From DATLED01 sp035525495 (GTDB lineage Bacteria > Actinomycetota > Acidimicrobiia > Acidimicrobiales > CADCTF01), in contig DATLED010000029.1 of assembly GCA_035525495.1 (NCBI GenBank), forward strand, positions 18,127 through 82,126: a DNA stretch of 64,000 bases, read 5' to 3'. The translations under genes and the position numbers were made by a program. This document shows, one piece after another, positions 14,069 through 22,313 of the stretch (its first letter is position 1; each line of letters begins with the position of its first letter). The notes below the pieces were generated by a model. It was not told where the DNA came from. It saw nothing but the letters and a program-made list of their open reading frames with translations, and searched no databases.

Positions 14069-16030
14069 ATGTCCGACGTGATCTCCATCCGCTTGCCTGA
14101 CGGTTCCTCGAGGGAATTGCCGGCCGGCGCGACCACCGGGGATCTCGCCGAGTCGATCGGCTCGAGGCTCGCCAAGGCCGCCGTCGCCGCCAACGTCGAC
14201 GGCCACGAGGTCGACCTCGACACGCCCCTGCGCGACGGCGCCGAGGTGGCCATCATCACCAACAACACGCCCGAGGGAAGGCACGTCCTTCGCCACTCGA
14301 CGGCCCACGTCATGGCACAGGCGGTCACGCAGCTGTGGCCCGGCGCCAAGTTCGCCATCGGCCCCCCGATCGAGGACGGCTTCTACTACGACTTCGAGCT
14401 TCCGGACGGAGCCACCTTCAATGCAGACGACCTCGAGCGCATCGAGGCGCGCATGCGCGAGATCGTCGACGCCGACCAGGCCTTCGTCCGCGAAGAGCAC
14501 TCGATCGACGAAGGCATCGCCCTCTTCGCCGACCAGCCCTACAAGCGCGAGATCATCGAGGGCGTCGACGCCAGCGAAGGGGCCAGCGGCGACGGCGTCG
14601 TCACGGCGTATCGGAACAGCGGCGACTTCGTCGACCTCTGCCGGGGACCCCACGTTCCGTCGACGAAGCGCATCGGAAGCTTCAAGCTGACGAAGGTCGC
14701 GGCGGCGTACTGGCGGGGTGACGAGAAGCGTCAGCAGCTCCAGCGCATCTACGGCACGGCGTGGGAGGACGACAAAGCCCTCAAGGCCCACCTCACGATG
14801 CTTGAGGAGGCCGAGAAGCGCGACCACCGCAAGCTCGGCGTCGAGCTGGACCTGTTCAGCTTCCCTTCCGAGATCGGCAGCGGCCTTCCCGTCTTCCATC
14901 CCAAGGGCGGCACCATCCGGCGCCTCATGGAGGACTACAGCCGCCGGCGCCACGAGGCCGCCGGCTACGAGTTCGTGAACACACCCCACATCTCGAAGTC
15001 GACGCTGTTCGAGACGTCCGGGCACCTCCAGTGGTTCGCCGACGGCATGTACCCGCCCATGGAGATGGAGGGCGCGACCTACTACGCCAAGCCGATGAAC
15101 TGCCCGATGCACACGCTGATCTTCCGCAGCCGCGGCCGCTCGTATCGAGAGCTCCCACTGCGGCTCTTCGAGTTCGGGTCGGTGTACCGCTTCGAGAAGT
15201 CGGGCGTCGTGCACGGGCTCACTCGCGTCCGCGGCATGACGATGGACGACGCCCACATCTACTGCACGCGCGACCAGATGGCAGGGGAGCTCGAATCGCT
15301 GCTGACGTTCGTCCTCGGCCTCCTGCGCGACTACGGGCTCGATGACTTCTACCTGGAGCTCTCGACCAGGCCCGAGGGCAAGGCGGTCGGGACGGACAAG
15401 GAGTGGGAAGAGGCCACGGAGACACTGCGGCGATCGGCATCGGGGATGGGCCTCGAGCTGGTGATGGACGAGGGGGGTGGCGCCTTCTACGGCCCGAAGA
15501 TCTCGGTGCAGGCCAAGGACGCCATCGGCCGGACGTGGCAGATGTCGACGATCCAGCTGGACTTCCAGACGCCGAAGCGCTTCGGGATCGAGTTCAATGC
15601 CGCCGATGGCACCCGGCAGGAGCCGATCATGATCCACCGCGCGCTGTTCGGCTCGGTCGAGCGGTTCTTCGGTGTCCTCACGGAGCACTACGCCGGCGCC
15701 TTCCCGGCGTGGCTCGCGCCGGTGCAGGTCCGCGTGCTCGGGGTCCGCAACGACCATGACGATCACGCGGCCAAGCTCGTCGCCCAGCTCAAGGCCGAAG
15801 GGTTCCGCGTGGACGTGGTGGAGGCGGACGAGCCCCTCGGTGCCCGCATCCGCAAGGGGAAGCTCGAGAAGCTGCCGTACATCCTCGTCGTCGGTGACGA
15901 CGACGTCGCCGACGGGACGGTGGGGGTGAACGTGCGCGGCAGTGATCGGCCCGAGCGGGGCGTCAGCGTCGACGACTTCATCGAGCGGCTCCGTCACGAA
16001 GCGGTGCCGCCGGACTTCGCCACCGCGTGA
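14069..16030 (+). CDS. thrS: Threonyl-tRNA synthetase
   Basis: Class II synthetase charging tRNA-Thr, 653 residues, full length. An N-terminal TGS domain (about 1-65) precedes the editing domain with HSTAHVMAQA and a second-site region CRGPHV, the catalytic core with NCPMHTLIF (zinc Cys) and RVRGMTMDDAHIYC, and a C-terminal anticodon-binding domain (VRVLGVRNDHDDH). The stop originally abutted the HIT gene as a GTGA overlap, a junction now occupied by a duplicated segment. Confidence 0.97.
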   Translation: MSDVISIRLPDGSSRELPAGATTGDLAESIGSRLAKAAVAANVDGHEVDLDTPLRDGAEVAIITNNTPEGRHVLRHSTAHVMAQAVTQLWPGAKFAIGPPIEDGFYYDFELPDGATFNADDLERIEARMREIVDADQAFVREEHSIDEGIALFADQPYKREIIEGVDASEGASGDGVVTAYRNSGDFVDLCRGPHVPSTKRIGSFKLTKVAAAYWRGDEKRQQLQRIYGTAWEDDKALKAHLTMLEEAEKRDHRKLGVELDLFSFPSEIGSGLPVFHPKGGTIRRLMEDYSRRRHEAAGYEFVNTPHISKSTLFETSGHLQWFADGMYPPMEMEGATYYAKPMNCPMHTLIFRSRGRSYRELPLRLFEFGSVYRFEKSGVVHGLTRVRGMTMDDAHIYCTRDQMAGELESLLTFVLGLLRDYGLDDFYLELSTRPEGKAVGTDKEWEEATETLRRSASGMGLELVMDEGGGAFYGPKISVQAKDAIGRTWQMSTIQLDFQTPKRFGIEFNAADGTRQEPIMIHRALFGSVERFFGVLTEHYAGAFPAWLAPVQVRVLGVRNDHDDHAAKLVAQLKAEGFRVDVVEADEPLGARIRKGKLEKLPYILVVGDDDVADGTVGVNVRGSDRPERGVSVDDFIERLRHEAVPPDFATA

Positions 16031-16174
16031 CGCTCGAGCGGCTCTGGGCCGGGTGGCGCCGCGTTCTGGGCGGGCTCCTCGACCTCTACGGTCGAGCAGC
16101 CCGCCCAGAAACGTTTGCGGAGACGCATGGGTGGAGTGGGACGTGACGCTCGAGCGGCTCTGGGCCGGATGGCG
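16026..16174. repeat. Palindromic insertion flanked by a 33-bp direct repeat
   Basis: The 33 bases at 16026-16058 recur at 16142-16174 with a single difference (GGGTGG versus GGATGG). Between them lie 83 bases with near-perfect 21-base inverted arms (16064-16084 and 16090-16110, one mismatch, 5-base loop). The repeat spans the thrS stop and first codons of the HIT gene. The arrangement looks like insertion of a short palindromic element with a long target duplication, or a tandem duplication later filled by the palindrome. Confidence 0.85.
16027..16146 (+). CDS. 39-codon remnant ORF made by the duplicated HIT-gene start
   Basis: GTG 16027 overlaps the thrS stop (GTGA). It begins with the same V-T-L-E-R-L-W-A-G-W as the HIT protein, runs through the palindrome and ends at TGA 16144-16146, which overlaps the present HIT GTG (16143). 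It is most likely not a functional protein, but it could carry ribosomes from thrS to the HIT gene and so preserve coupling. Whether it is translated cannot be seen. Confidence 0.45.
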   Translation: MTLERLWAGWRRVLGGLLDLYGRAARPETFAETHGWSGT

Positions 16175-16652
16175 GACGGAGTACGTCGCCTCCTCAGGCG
16201 GTGCCGGACCCGGTGACGAGGGTTGCGTGTTCTGTCGCATCCTCGGTAGCGACGAGTCCGATGAGGCAACCAAGGTCGTGTGGCGCGGCGACGGGATCGT
16301 CGCGCTCCTCAACGCATATCCCTACACGAGTGGCCACCTGATGGTGATGCCCGTGCGCCACGTCGGCGAGCTCGAAGATCTCGGAGACGACGAGGCGCCG
16401 CGGCTGTGGGCGGCGGTGACCTCGGGTGTCCGAGCGCTGAAGACCGCCTACCGGCCCGAGGGAATCAACGTCGGCGCCAACCTCGGACGGGCGGCGGGTG
16501 CGGGCGTCCCCGGGCACTTCCACGTCCACCTGCTGCCCCGTTGGAACGGCGACACGAACTTCATGACGAGCGTCGCCGAGGCGCGCGTCCTGCCCGAGAG
16601 CCTCGACGCGACGTGGGAGAAGTTGCAGGAGGCGTGGCCGACCGGTTCTTGA
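16143..16652 (+). CDS. HIT-family nucleotide hydrolase/phosphorylase (Ap4A phosphorylase-like)
   Basis: A 169-residue histidine-triad protein. The zinc-type CVFC motif (about residue 29) and catalytic GHFHVHLLPRW triad are intact. It follows thrS as the mycobacterial Ap4A phosphorylase gene does, and ThrRS is one source of Ap4A, so a role in clearing diadenosine polyphosphates is plausible. The start is the second copy of a duplicated 5' end. The last 92 bases overlap the flavin oxidoreductase gene on the other strand. Confidence 0.85.
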   Translation: MTLERLWAGWRTEYVASSGGAGPGDEGCVFCRILGSDESDEATKVVWRGDGIVALLNAYPYTSGHLMVMPVRHVGELEDLGDDEAPRLWAAVTSGVRALKTAYRPEGINVGANLGRAAGAGVPGHFHVHLLPRWNGDTNFMTSVAEARVLPESLDATWEKLQEAWPTGS

Positions 16653-17880
16653 CGACGTCGGGGTTGTAGCAGACGCCCTTCATCCCGAGCATCTGCGCGG
16701 GCACGCACTTGTTGGAGTTCACGCACCGCCCGGGATCGTGGACGTCGCCGTCGTCGTCGAGGATCCGACGGGCGAGGTCGGGCTCGGCGTAGAACGGCCG
16801 TCCGATGCCGACGAGATCGGCTTGGCCGGCGTCGAGAATGCCGCGCACCTCCTCCGTCGTCCGGATCCCACCGACGGCGAACACGGGGATCGACACCCGC
16901 GTCTTGGCGGCGGTGAACAGCGACCTGTTCCACACGGGCTCGAACGGCGCCCGCTTCCCGCCCACCCACGAGCCCGCCTTGATGACACCCCTGCGCAACC
17001 GGCGCGGCGACGCACGCAAGAACCGATCGGCCATCGCCCGGTTCGTCCAGAGCGAGTCCGGGACGCCACCCCGTGAGAGCGTCGTGTCCGGGAAGACCGA
17101 CACCCCGACCGGCGTCACCGCGTCGAAGCCCCACTCCTCGACGAGCTCGCACAAGCGGAGCGCTTCGTCGACCGACGAGTGCCGCCCGAGCAAGGGCGGA
17201 CCGGTCTCGGCCGGGACCTTCACGGTGCACGGGTAATCGGATCCCGCGGCACTGGCGACCGCCGAACGGATCAGCCGGAGCACCGAAGCCCGCTTCTCCA
17301 ACGATCCGCCGAACTCGTCGTCGCGGGTGTTGTAGAACGGCGACAGGAACTGGTCGAGGAGCTTGGCGTTCGCCGAACCGAGCTGGATGCCGTCGTAGCC
17401 GGCCTCGCGAGCCCACGTCGCCACCTCGCCGTACTTCACCGCCATCGCCCGTACCTCGTCCGCCGTGAGCACGTGGACGGGTGTCCCGGCGACGGCGGCC
17501 CGCAGGAACCACGGCAGGGGAGCGGCGGCCAACAGCGGCCCCACTCGCCGCGATGCGTACGGCTCGTGCCACGCTTCCATCGCGTAGATCCCGCCGTGGC
17601 CGATCTGCAGGAAGATCGAAGCGCCCTCGGCATGGACCGCGTCGACCATCGGCGCCAGCCGGAGCACCTTGTCCCGCGTGTCGACCAGCGTCATCCCCGG
17701 CGATGTTCGGCCCTCCGGGAACAGGCAGGACGAACCCTGGATGATGAGGCCGACGCCGTGCCGGGCGTTCTCGACGAAGTGCTTCGCATAGACGGACGCG
17801 GCGTCGTCACCGTCACCGGCCCCCTCGAGGACCGGCGCCCGGTAGAGCCGGTTGCGGATCGTGGCCCCGTTGATCCGCAA
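16561..17880 (-). CDS. NADH:flavin oxidoreductase, Old Yellow Enzyme family
   Basis: FMN-binding TIM-barrel oxidoreductase, 439 residues. Family features are RINGATIRNRLYRAP near the start, LQIGHGG, DQFLSPFYNTRDDEFGGS and VFAVGGIRT...GQADLVGIGRPF (phosphate-binding loop). The usual His-x-x-His/Asn substrate pair reads LGSANAKLL here, losing the first His. The C-terminus has CVNSNKC but no full iron-sulfur extension. The first allowed start is TTG 17880; an upstream CTG overlapping the preceding gene is possible. The 3' end overlaps the HIT gene by 92 bp. Substrate unknown. Confidence 0.82.
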   Translation of the reverse strand: MRINGATIRNRLYRAPVLEGAGDGDDAASVYAKHFVENARHGVGLIIQGSSCLFPEGRTSPGMTLVDTRDKVLRLAPMVDAVHAEGASIFLQIGHGGIYAMEAWHEPYASRRVGPLLAAAPLPWFLRAAVAGTPVHVLTADEVRAMAVKYGEVATWAREAGYDGIQLGSANAKLLDQFLSPFYNTRDDEFGGSLEKRASVLRLIRSAVASAAGSDYPCTVKVPAETGPPLLGRHSSVDEALRLCELVEEWGFDAVTPVGVSVFPDTTLSRGGVPDSLWTNRAMADRFLRASPRRLRRGVIKAGSWVGGKRAPFEPVWNRSLFTAAKTRVSIPVFAVGGIRTTEEVRGILDAGQADLVGIGRPFYAEPDLARRILDDDGDVHDPGRCVNSNKCVPAQMLGMKGVCYNPDVVKNRSATPPATSPTSRRGSRAGRAPRRRSS

Positions 17881-17897
17881 CGGCGAGTCGAGGATGC

Positions 17898-18680
17898 TCA
17901 GGCCGGCGCCCCTTCGTCCACCCGCTGCGCCGCCGACATCTGCGCGATGTCGTCGATCTCCTCGGTCGTGAAGCCGGCCATCTCACGGAACCTGCGGGCG
18001 AGGACGATCGACGCCTCCGCGCCCTCACCGCGGATGCCGCGGAAGTTGAAGAGATCGTCGACCGTGCGCTGGAACTCAAGGGCCCGCGCTCGCCGGTCGG
18101 GGTCGCCCTCGGTGACGGTGCGGAGCCACTGCGAACCCATCTTCACGTGGGTGACCTCGTCGGCGAGCATCCAGTCCTCGCAGAACGCGAGGACGGGATC
18201 GCTCATGGCGCGCCCGAAGTCGCGCATCGTCGTGAACACGTCGATGGCGAGGCCTTCCAGCGCTCGGTTGACGCCGGCGAGGCGGAAGACCGGATCGTCG
18301 TGGCACGCCGCCTCGAACAGCGTCACCGCCTCGGCGTACTCGCCGATCTCGATCCCCATGTGCTCGTTGAGCTTGCAGGAGATCTCGCAGTGACGTGCCT
18401 CGTCCCAACACTGCCTGGCCATGTCGAGCTTGAGCTCGAGGGGGACGTCGGCCGGCGCGTCGTAGTCCCACGCCGTGCGGCCCGCACCCTCGAGGGCCTG
18501 GATCTCGCCGACGAAGATGCCGTGCATCTGGCGGCGGGCGCGATCGGCGACCTCGAGGCTCGTCGGGTCCATCCGGCGCTCGTCGCCGACCGGTCGGGGG
18601 TCGCTGAAGCGCTCGACGGTGGTGATCCGGTTGAACCGGGAGTCCCGCGCGAGGGACTCGGGGTGGATGTGCCGCTTCAT
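17898..18680 (-). CDS. Ferritin-like diiron protein (DUF455-like)
   Basis: 260 residues, mainly helical. Carboxylate/His motifs on successive helices (EIQALEGAGR, CWDEARHCEISCK, DVFTTMRDFG, ADEVTHVKMG) match a ferritin-like four-helix bundle with a DEARH diiron motif. Probably an oxygenase or oxidase; substrate unknown, and family assignment as DUF455 is moderate. ATG at 18680 with TACCGT six bases upstream suggests a leaderless transcript. The flavin oxidoreductase starts 17 bp downstream in the same direction, so the two may work together. Confidence 0.7.
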   Translation of the reverse strand: MKRHIHPESLARDSRFNRITTVERFSDPRPVGDERRMDPTSLEVADRARRQMHGIFVGEIQALEGAGRTAWDYDAPADVPLELKLDMARQCWDEARHCEISCKLNEHMGIEIGEYAEAVTLFEAACHDDPVFRLAGVNRALEGLAIDVFTTMRDFGRAMSDPVLAFCEDWMLADEVTHVKMGSQWLRTVTEGDPDRRARALEFQRTVDDLFNFRGIRGEGAEASIVLARRFREMAGFTTEEIDDIAQMSAAQRVDEGAPA

Positions 18681-18686
18681 GGAGCC

Positions 18687-18696
18687 ACGGTACCGT
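18687..18696. promoter_or_regulatory. Palindromic divergent -10 pair ACGGTACCGT
   Basis: On the minus strand TACCGT (18692-18687) ends six bases before the ferritin-like ATG. On the plus strand TACCGT (18691-18696) precedes the gene at 18713 by 16 bases. Only 32 bases separate the two starts, so both promoters must lie here. Confidence 0.4.
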
Positions 18697-18712
18697 CGGC
18701 CATGATGTCGGT

Positions 18713-19246
18713 GTGGCTCCGACCCCGCCCGACCACGACGACGAACATCGCGACTCGCTCCCCGAGGACCTCGACGCGTCGGGCTTCGTCGGGCCGTACA
18801 CGTTCCCGGACAACAAGCGCCGCCGCATCCCCGGGCTGACCTACGTCGCCGCGGGCTCGGCGCTCGTGATCCTGTTCGTCGCCCGGGGTGACGGCGTCCT
18901 CGTCAACAAGGGCCTCTTGGCAGTGGGTGTGGCCCTCCTCGCCATCGGCCTCTACCACCTCGCGGCGGGCTATCCGCTGAAGGTCGACCAGACCGACGCC
19001 CTGGCCGCCGCCGGACGCGAGGTCGGCTTCGCCGTCGGCCACGCATCGGCCCAGCTCGGGTGGCGGGGCCTCCGCAGCCGACCGACGTGGCGGCTCCTGC
19101 TGTACTCGGCGGAGGACCCACCGGCGCAGCGCGGGCTGGTCCTCGTCGACGGGGTCGACGCGACCGTCGTCGCCCACTTCGTCGAGGACAACCCTGAGGA
19201 CTGGTCAGAGTTCACCGCCGACCAGCGCAAGACGACCGCCTCGTAG
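18713..19246 (+). CDS. Small membrane protein of unknown function
   Basis: 177 residues: acidic N-terminus, two hydrophobic helices (about 45-60 and 66-84, ALVILFVA and LLAVGVALLAIGLYHLAAG), then a soluble domain of about 90 residues that ends near FVEDNPEDWSEF. No family is recognised. GTG start. It converges on EF-G2, with 6 bp between stops. Confidence 0.65.
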   Translation: MAPTPPDHDDEHRDSLPEDLDASGFVGPYTFPDNKRRRIPGLTYVAAGSALVILFVARGDGVLVNKGLLAVGVALLAIGLYHLAAGYPLKVDQTDALAAAGREVGFAVGHASAQLGWRGLRSRPTWRLLLYSAEDPPAQRGLVLVDGVDATVVAHFVEDNPEDWSEFTADQRKTTAS

Positions 19247-19252
19247 AACGGC

Positions 19253-21370
19253 TCAGTCGCGCTTCATCGCCACCTTGTCGTAGAGGTGGGAAGGGAGCAC
19301 GTCGTAGTGGTCGTGCCGGAGGGTGAACCGGCCGCGCCCGCCGGTCAGCGACCGGAGGTCCACTGCGTAGCGCCCCAACTCGGACGTCGGCACCATGGCG
19401 ATGATGACGGAGTCGCCCTGGTTGCCCGCCTCCGTGCCCTGCACGCGGCCGCGCCGAGAATTGAGGTCGCCCATCACGTCGCCCTGATGGGTCGCGGGCA
19501 CCATCACCTCGAGCAACGAGATCGGCTCGAGGATGACCGGCGAGGCCTTCGCCATCGCCTCCTGGAAGCCGAGCGACCCGGCCATCTTGAACGACATCTC
19601 CGACGAGTCGACCGAGTGGTACTTGCCGTCGTAGAGCGTGACCTTCACGTCGACGACCGGATGCCCGTAGTGGCCACCGCGGGACATCGTCTCGGCGATG
19701 CCCTTCTCGACGGCCGGGATGAACTGACGGGGAATGGCGCCGCCGACGATCGAGTCGACGAACTGGAAGCCCTCGCCCCGCTCGACCGGCTCGATGCGGA
19801 TCGACGCCACGCCGTACTGCCCGTGGCCGCCGGCCTGCTTCTTGTACTTGCCCTCCGCCTCGGCCGTCCCCGTGATCGTCTCCCGGTACGGCACCCGCAC
19901 GTCCTCGGTGACTACCTCGACGCCGAACTTCCGCTGCAACCGCTCGAGCGCGATCGCCAGGTGGGTCTCGCCCATCCCCGCCAGCAGCGTTTGGTGCGTC
20001 TCGTCGTCCCGACGGACGGTGAGCGACCCGTCTTCGTCCTGCAACCGGTGCAGCGACGTCATGAGCTTGTCCTCGTCGCCCTTCGACTTCGGGGCGATGG
20101 CGATCGTCAGCACGGGCGGCGGCGGGCTCCCGATGGCGATCGTCACCGGCGTCCCCTTGGGCGCCAACGTGTCGCCGGTGCGGGTGTCGGCGAGCTTGGC
20201 CACCGCCGCGAAGTCGCCCGCCGGCACCTCGTCGACCGGCACCTGGTCCTTCCCGCGCAAGGTGAAGAGCGTGTGCAGACGTTCGTCCCCGTGGGTCCGC
20301 GGGTTCGTCAGCACCGTGTCGTGGCCGACCGTCCCGGAGAGCACCTTGAACAACGACACCTTCCCGACGTGACGGTCGACGATCGTCTTCCAGACGACGG
20401 CCAGCGGCTGTCCCGCAGGATCGCACGGGATCTCGTGAAGGTCGGATTGCCCGTTCGCCACGGAGGCGGGGACCTCGGCCTGGGCCGGCGGACGGTCGAG
20501 GGGCGACGGACCGATCTCGCAGATGAACTTGGCCAGTCGATCAACGGCCACATCCTTGAGCGCCGAACCGCAGATGACCGGGAAGACCGTTCCCGACAGG
20601 ACCCCCTTGGCGAGCGTGTCCTCGAGCTCCTTCGGCGACGGGACCTCGCCCTCGAGGTAGCGCTCCATCAGCGCGTCGTCCGCCTCGACGATCCCCTCGA
20701 CGAGCGCATCGTGGACCTCGTGCTCGTGGTCGACGAGCTCGGCGGGGATCGGCTCGTCGTGGTGGTGGCCCTGTTCGTCGTCGTAGACGATCGCCGTGTC
20801 CGTCAAGAGGTCGGCGACTCCGTGGAACGCTCCCTCCTCGCCGATGGGAAGCTCCAGCGGCGCCACCCCGCGCCCGAACGCGTCCTGCAGCTGCGCCAGG
20901 ACGCGCTCGAAGTCGGCGCGCTCGCGGTCCTCCTTGTTCACGAAGATCATGCGGGGGATCCCCAGTCGATCGGCCATCCGCCACACGATCTCGGTCTGGA
21001 CCTCGACGCCTTCGACGGCGCTGACGACGAACACCGCGAGGTCCGCGACCTGGAGCGCGGCGGCGACCTCGGGCAGGAAGTCGGCGTAGCCGGGGCAGTC
21101 GAGGAGGTTGATCTTGTGGCCTTCGTGCTCGAACACCGCCAAGGACGTGGCCACCGAGATGCGCCGCTTGATCTCTTCGGGGTCGAAGTCACAGGTCGAG
21201 GTCCCGTCCTCGACGCGCCCCTGACGGTTCAGCGCTCCCGACGTGAACAGCAGCGCCTCGGCCAGCGTCGTCTTCCCCGATCCGCCATGGCCGACGAGGG
21301 CGACGTTGCGGATCTGGGCCGAGGGATAGCTGTGCAAGGCAGGAGCCCCTTCCTCTGTGGCATCCGTCAC
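19253..21370 (-). CDS. fusA2: Elongation factor G-like GTPase (EF-G2)
   Basis: Translational GTPase paralogue of 705 residues with EF-G domain order (G domain, II, III, IV, V). The G motifs are divergent: GHGGSGKTT (usual GHVDAGKTT), LLDCPGYADF (usual DTPGHxDF) and NKEDRERADF (usual NKMD). Domain IV-V retains GHYGHPVVDVKVTLYDGKYH. This matches the actinobacterial EF-G2 group rather than the essential FusA normally next to rpsG/tuf. GTG start at 21370 with TAGGCT upstream on the minus strand. Its role in normal translation is uncertain; the mycobacterial homologue is not thought to replace FusA. Confidence 0.88.
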   Translation of the reverse strand: MTDATEEGAPALHSYPSAQIRNVALVGHGGSGKTTLAEALLFTSGALNRQGRVEDGTSTCDFDPEEIKRRISVATSLAVFEHEGHKINLLDCPGYADFLPEVAAALQVADLAVFVVSAVEGVEVQTEIVWRMADRLGIPRMIFVNKEDRERADFERVLAQLQDAFGRGVAPLELPIGEEGAFHGVADLLTDTAIVYDDEQGHHHDEPIPAELVDHEHEVHDALVEGIVEADDALMERYLEGEVPSPKELEDTLAKGVLSGTVFPVICGSALKDVAVDRLAKFICEIGPSPLDRPPAQAEVPASVANGQSDLHEIPCDPAGQPLAVVWKTIVDRHVGKVSLFKVLSGTVGHDTVLTNPRTHGDERLHTLFTLRGKDQVPVDEVPAGDFAAVAKLADTRTGDTLAPKGTPVTIAIGSPPPPVLTIAIAPKSKGDEDKLMTSLHRLQDEDGSLTVRRDDETHQTLLAGMGETHLAIALERLQRKFGVEVVTEDVRVPYRETITGTAEAEGKYKKQAGGHGQYGVASIRIEPVERGEGFQFVDSIVGGAIPRQFIPAVEKGIAETMSRGGHYGHPVVDVKVTLYDGKYHSVDSSEMSFKMAGSLGFQEAMAKASPVILEPISLLEVMVPATHQGDVMGDLNSRRGRVQGTEAGNQGDSVIIAMVPTSELGRYAVDLRSLTGGRGRFTLRHDHYDVLPSHLYDKVAMKRD

Positions 21371-21450
21371 AAGACGGCATGACCGAGCCTACCGAGGTGT
21401 TGCGGTACCTTGGAGGGGGTCCCGTTCCCCTTGAGGAGCCCAGGAGATCG

Positions 21451-22239
21451 ATGTTCGACGGACGTTGGCGGACGGCAGTGGACGCGGGGGTCAAGCCCGT
21501 GGGAACCGCCATCCGCAAGACCGGGATCAGCGCCGATCACCTGACCGCCACCGGCCTGGTGATGGCCGGCGCCACCGCGGTCGTCATCGGGTCCGGCCAC
21601 CTCTTCGTCGGGCTCGTGCTGCTCGGGCTGGCGGCCATCCCGGACCTGCTCGACGGTGCGGTGGCCAAGGCATCCGGGACCTCCTCGCAACGCGGCGCCT
21701 TCTTCGACTCGGTCTCGGACCGTGTCACCGATTCGCTCGTCCTCGGTGGCATCGCCTGGCACTTCGCCGTCCACCGTGGCGGGCTCGCCCCGATGCTGCC
21801 CTTCGCCGTACTCGGCGCGTCGACGCTGGTCTCCTACGAGCGGGCCAAGGCCGAATCGTTGGGCTACGACGCCAAGGGCGGGATCATGGAACGGGCCGAG
21901 CGCATCATCGCCCTCGCTGTCGGACTCGCCTTCCCGGTGCTGCTCGCGCCGGTCCTGTGGTTCATGCTGGCGGCGACGCTCTTCACGGCGATCCAGCGCT
22001 TCGTCAAGGTGTGGAAGCAGGCGAGCGTCGAGTTGCCCGAGAAGTCCGAGCGTCCCTCGAGCGAGCTCACGGAGCGGTGGCGCGCCTGGCGCGAGACCAC
22101 CGGTTCGCGGTCGGTCACCGAGTGGCGTGGCTCGAGCGCCCGCGGCTCCGTGCGTGATCGTCGCCGCCGCGCCCGCAGGACCTGGCCCGCCTCCGACGCG
22201 ACGGCGAAGTCGCGCCGGGTGGGCGGCCGCAGACCCTGA
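21451..22239 (+). CDS. pgsA: CDP-alcohol phosphatidyltransferase, probable phosphatidylinositol(phosphate) synthase
   Basis: Membrane enzyme joining CDP-diacylglycerol to inositol phosphate, first step of PIM lipids. The motif DLLDGAVAKASGTSSQRGAF followed by FDSVSDR has the aspartates of D-x2-DG-x2-A...G-x3-D-x3-D, with Lys in place of the common Arg after the Ala. Several membrane helices follow. ATG 21451 with GGAG upstream is preferred over ATG 21379, which would leave 8 bp to the divergent EF-G2 gene. Synteny (thrS-HIT-pgsA-patA-pimA) supports the inositol substrate. The C-terminal 60 residues are very basic. Confidence 0.85.
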   Translation: MFDGRWRTAVDAGVKPVGTAIRKTGISADHLTATGLVMAGATAVVIGSGHLFVGLVLLGLAAIPDLLDGAVAKASGTSSQRGAFFDSVSDRVTDSLVLGGIAWHFAVHRGGLAPMLPFAVLGASTLVSYERAKAESLGYDAKGGIMERAERIIALAVGLAFPVLLAPVLWFMLAATLFTAIQRFVKVWKQASVELPEKSERPSSELTERWRAWRETTGSRSVTEWRGSSARGSVRDRRRRARRTWPASDATAKSRRVGGRRP

Positions 22240-22313
22240 GCTCCTTCGGGGAGCGGGCGGCGGTCCTCGGCTACAAGGCCGGCTCCTCCATCGCCAACGC
22301 CCTGCCCGCTCCG

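Noticed and set aside
13724..16312. 862-codon ORF antisense to thrS
   Set aside because: Shadow of thrS and neighbours; no domain and mirrored codon pattern.
21379..21450. Upstream ATG 21379 as pgsA start
   Set aside because: It leaves 8 bp to the divergent EF-G2 start and adds a stretch without family similarity; ATG 21451 has a ribosome site.
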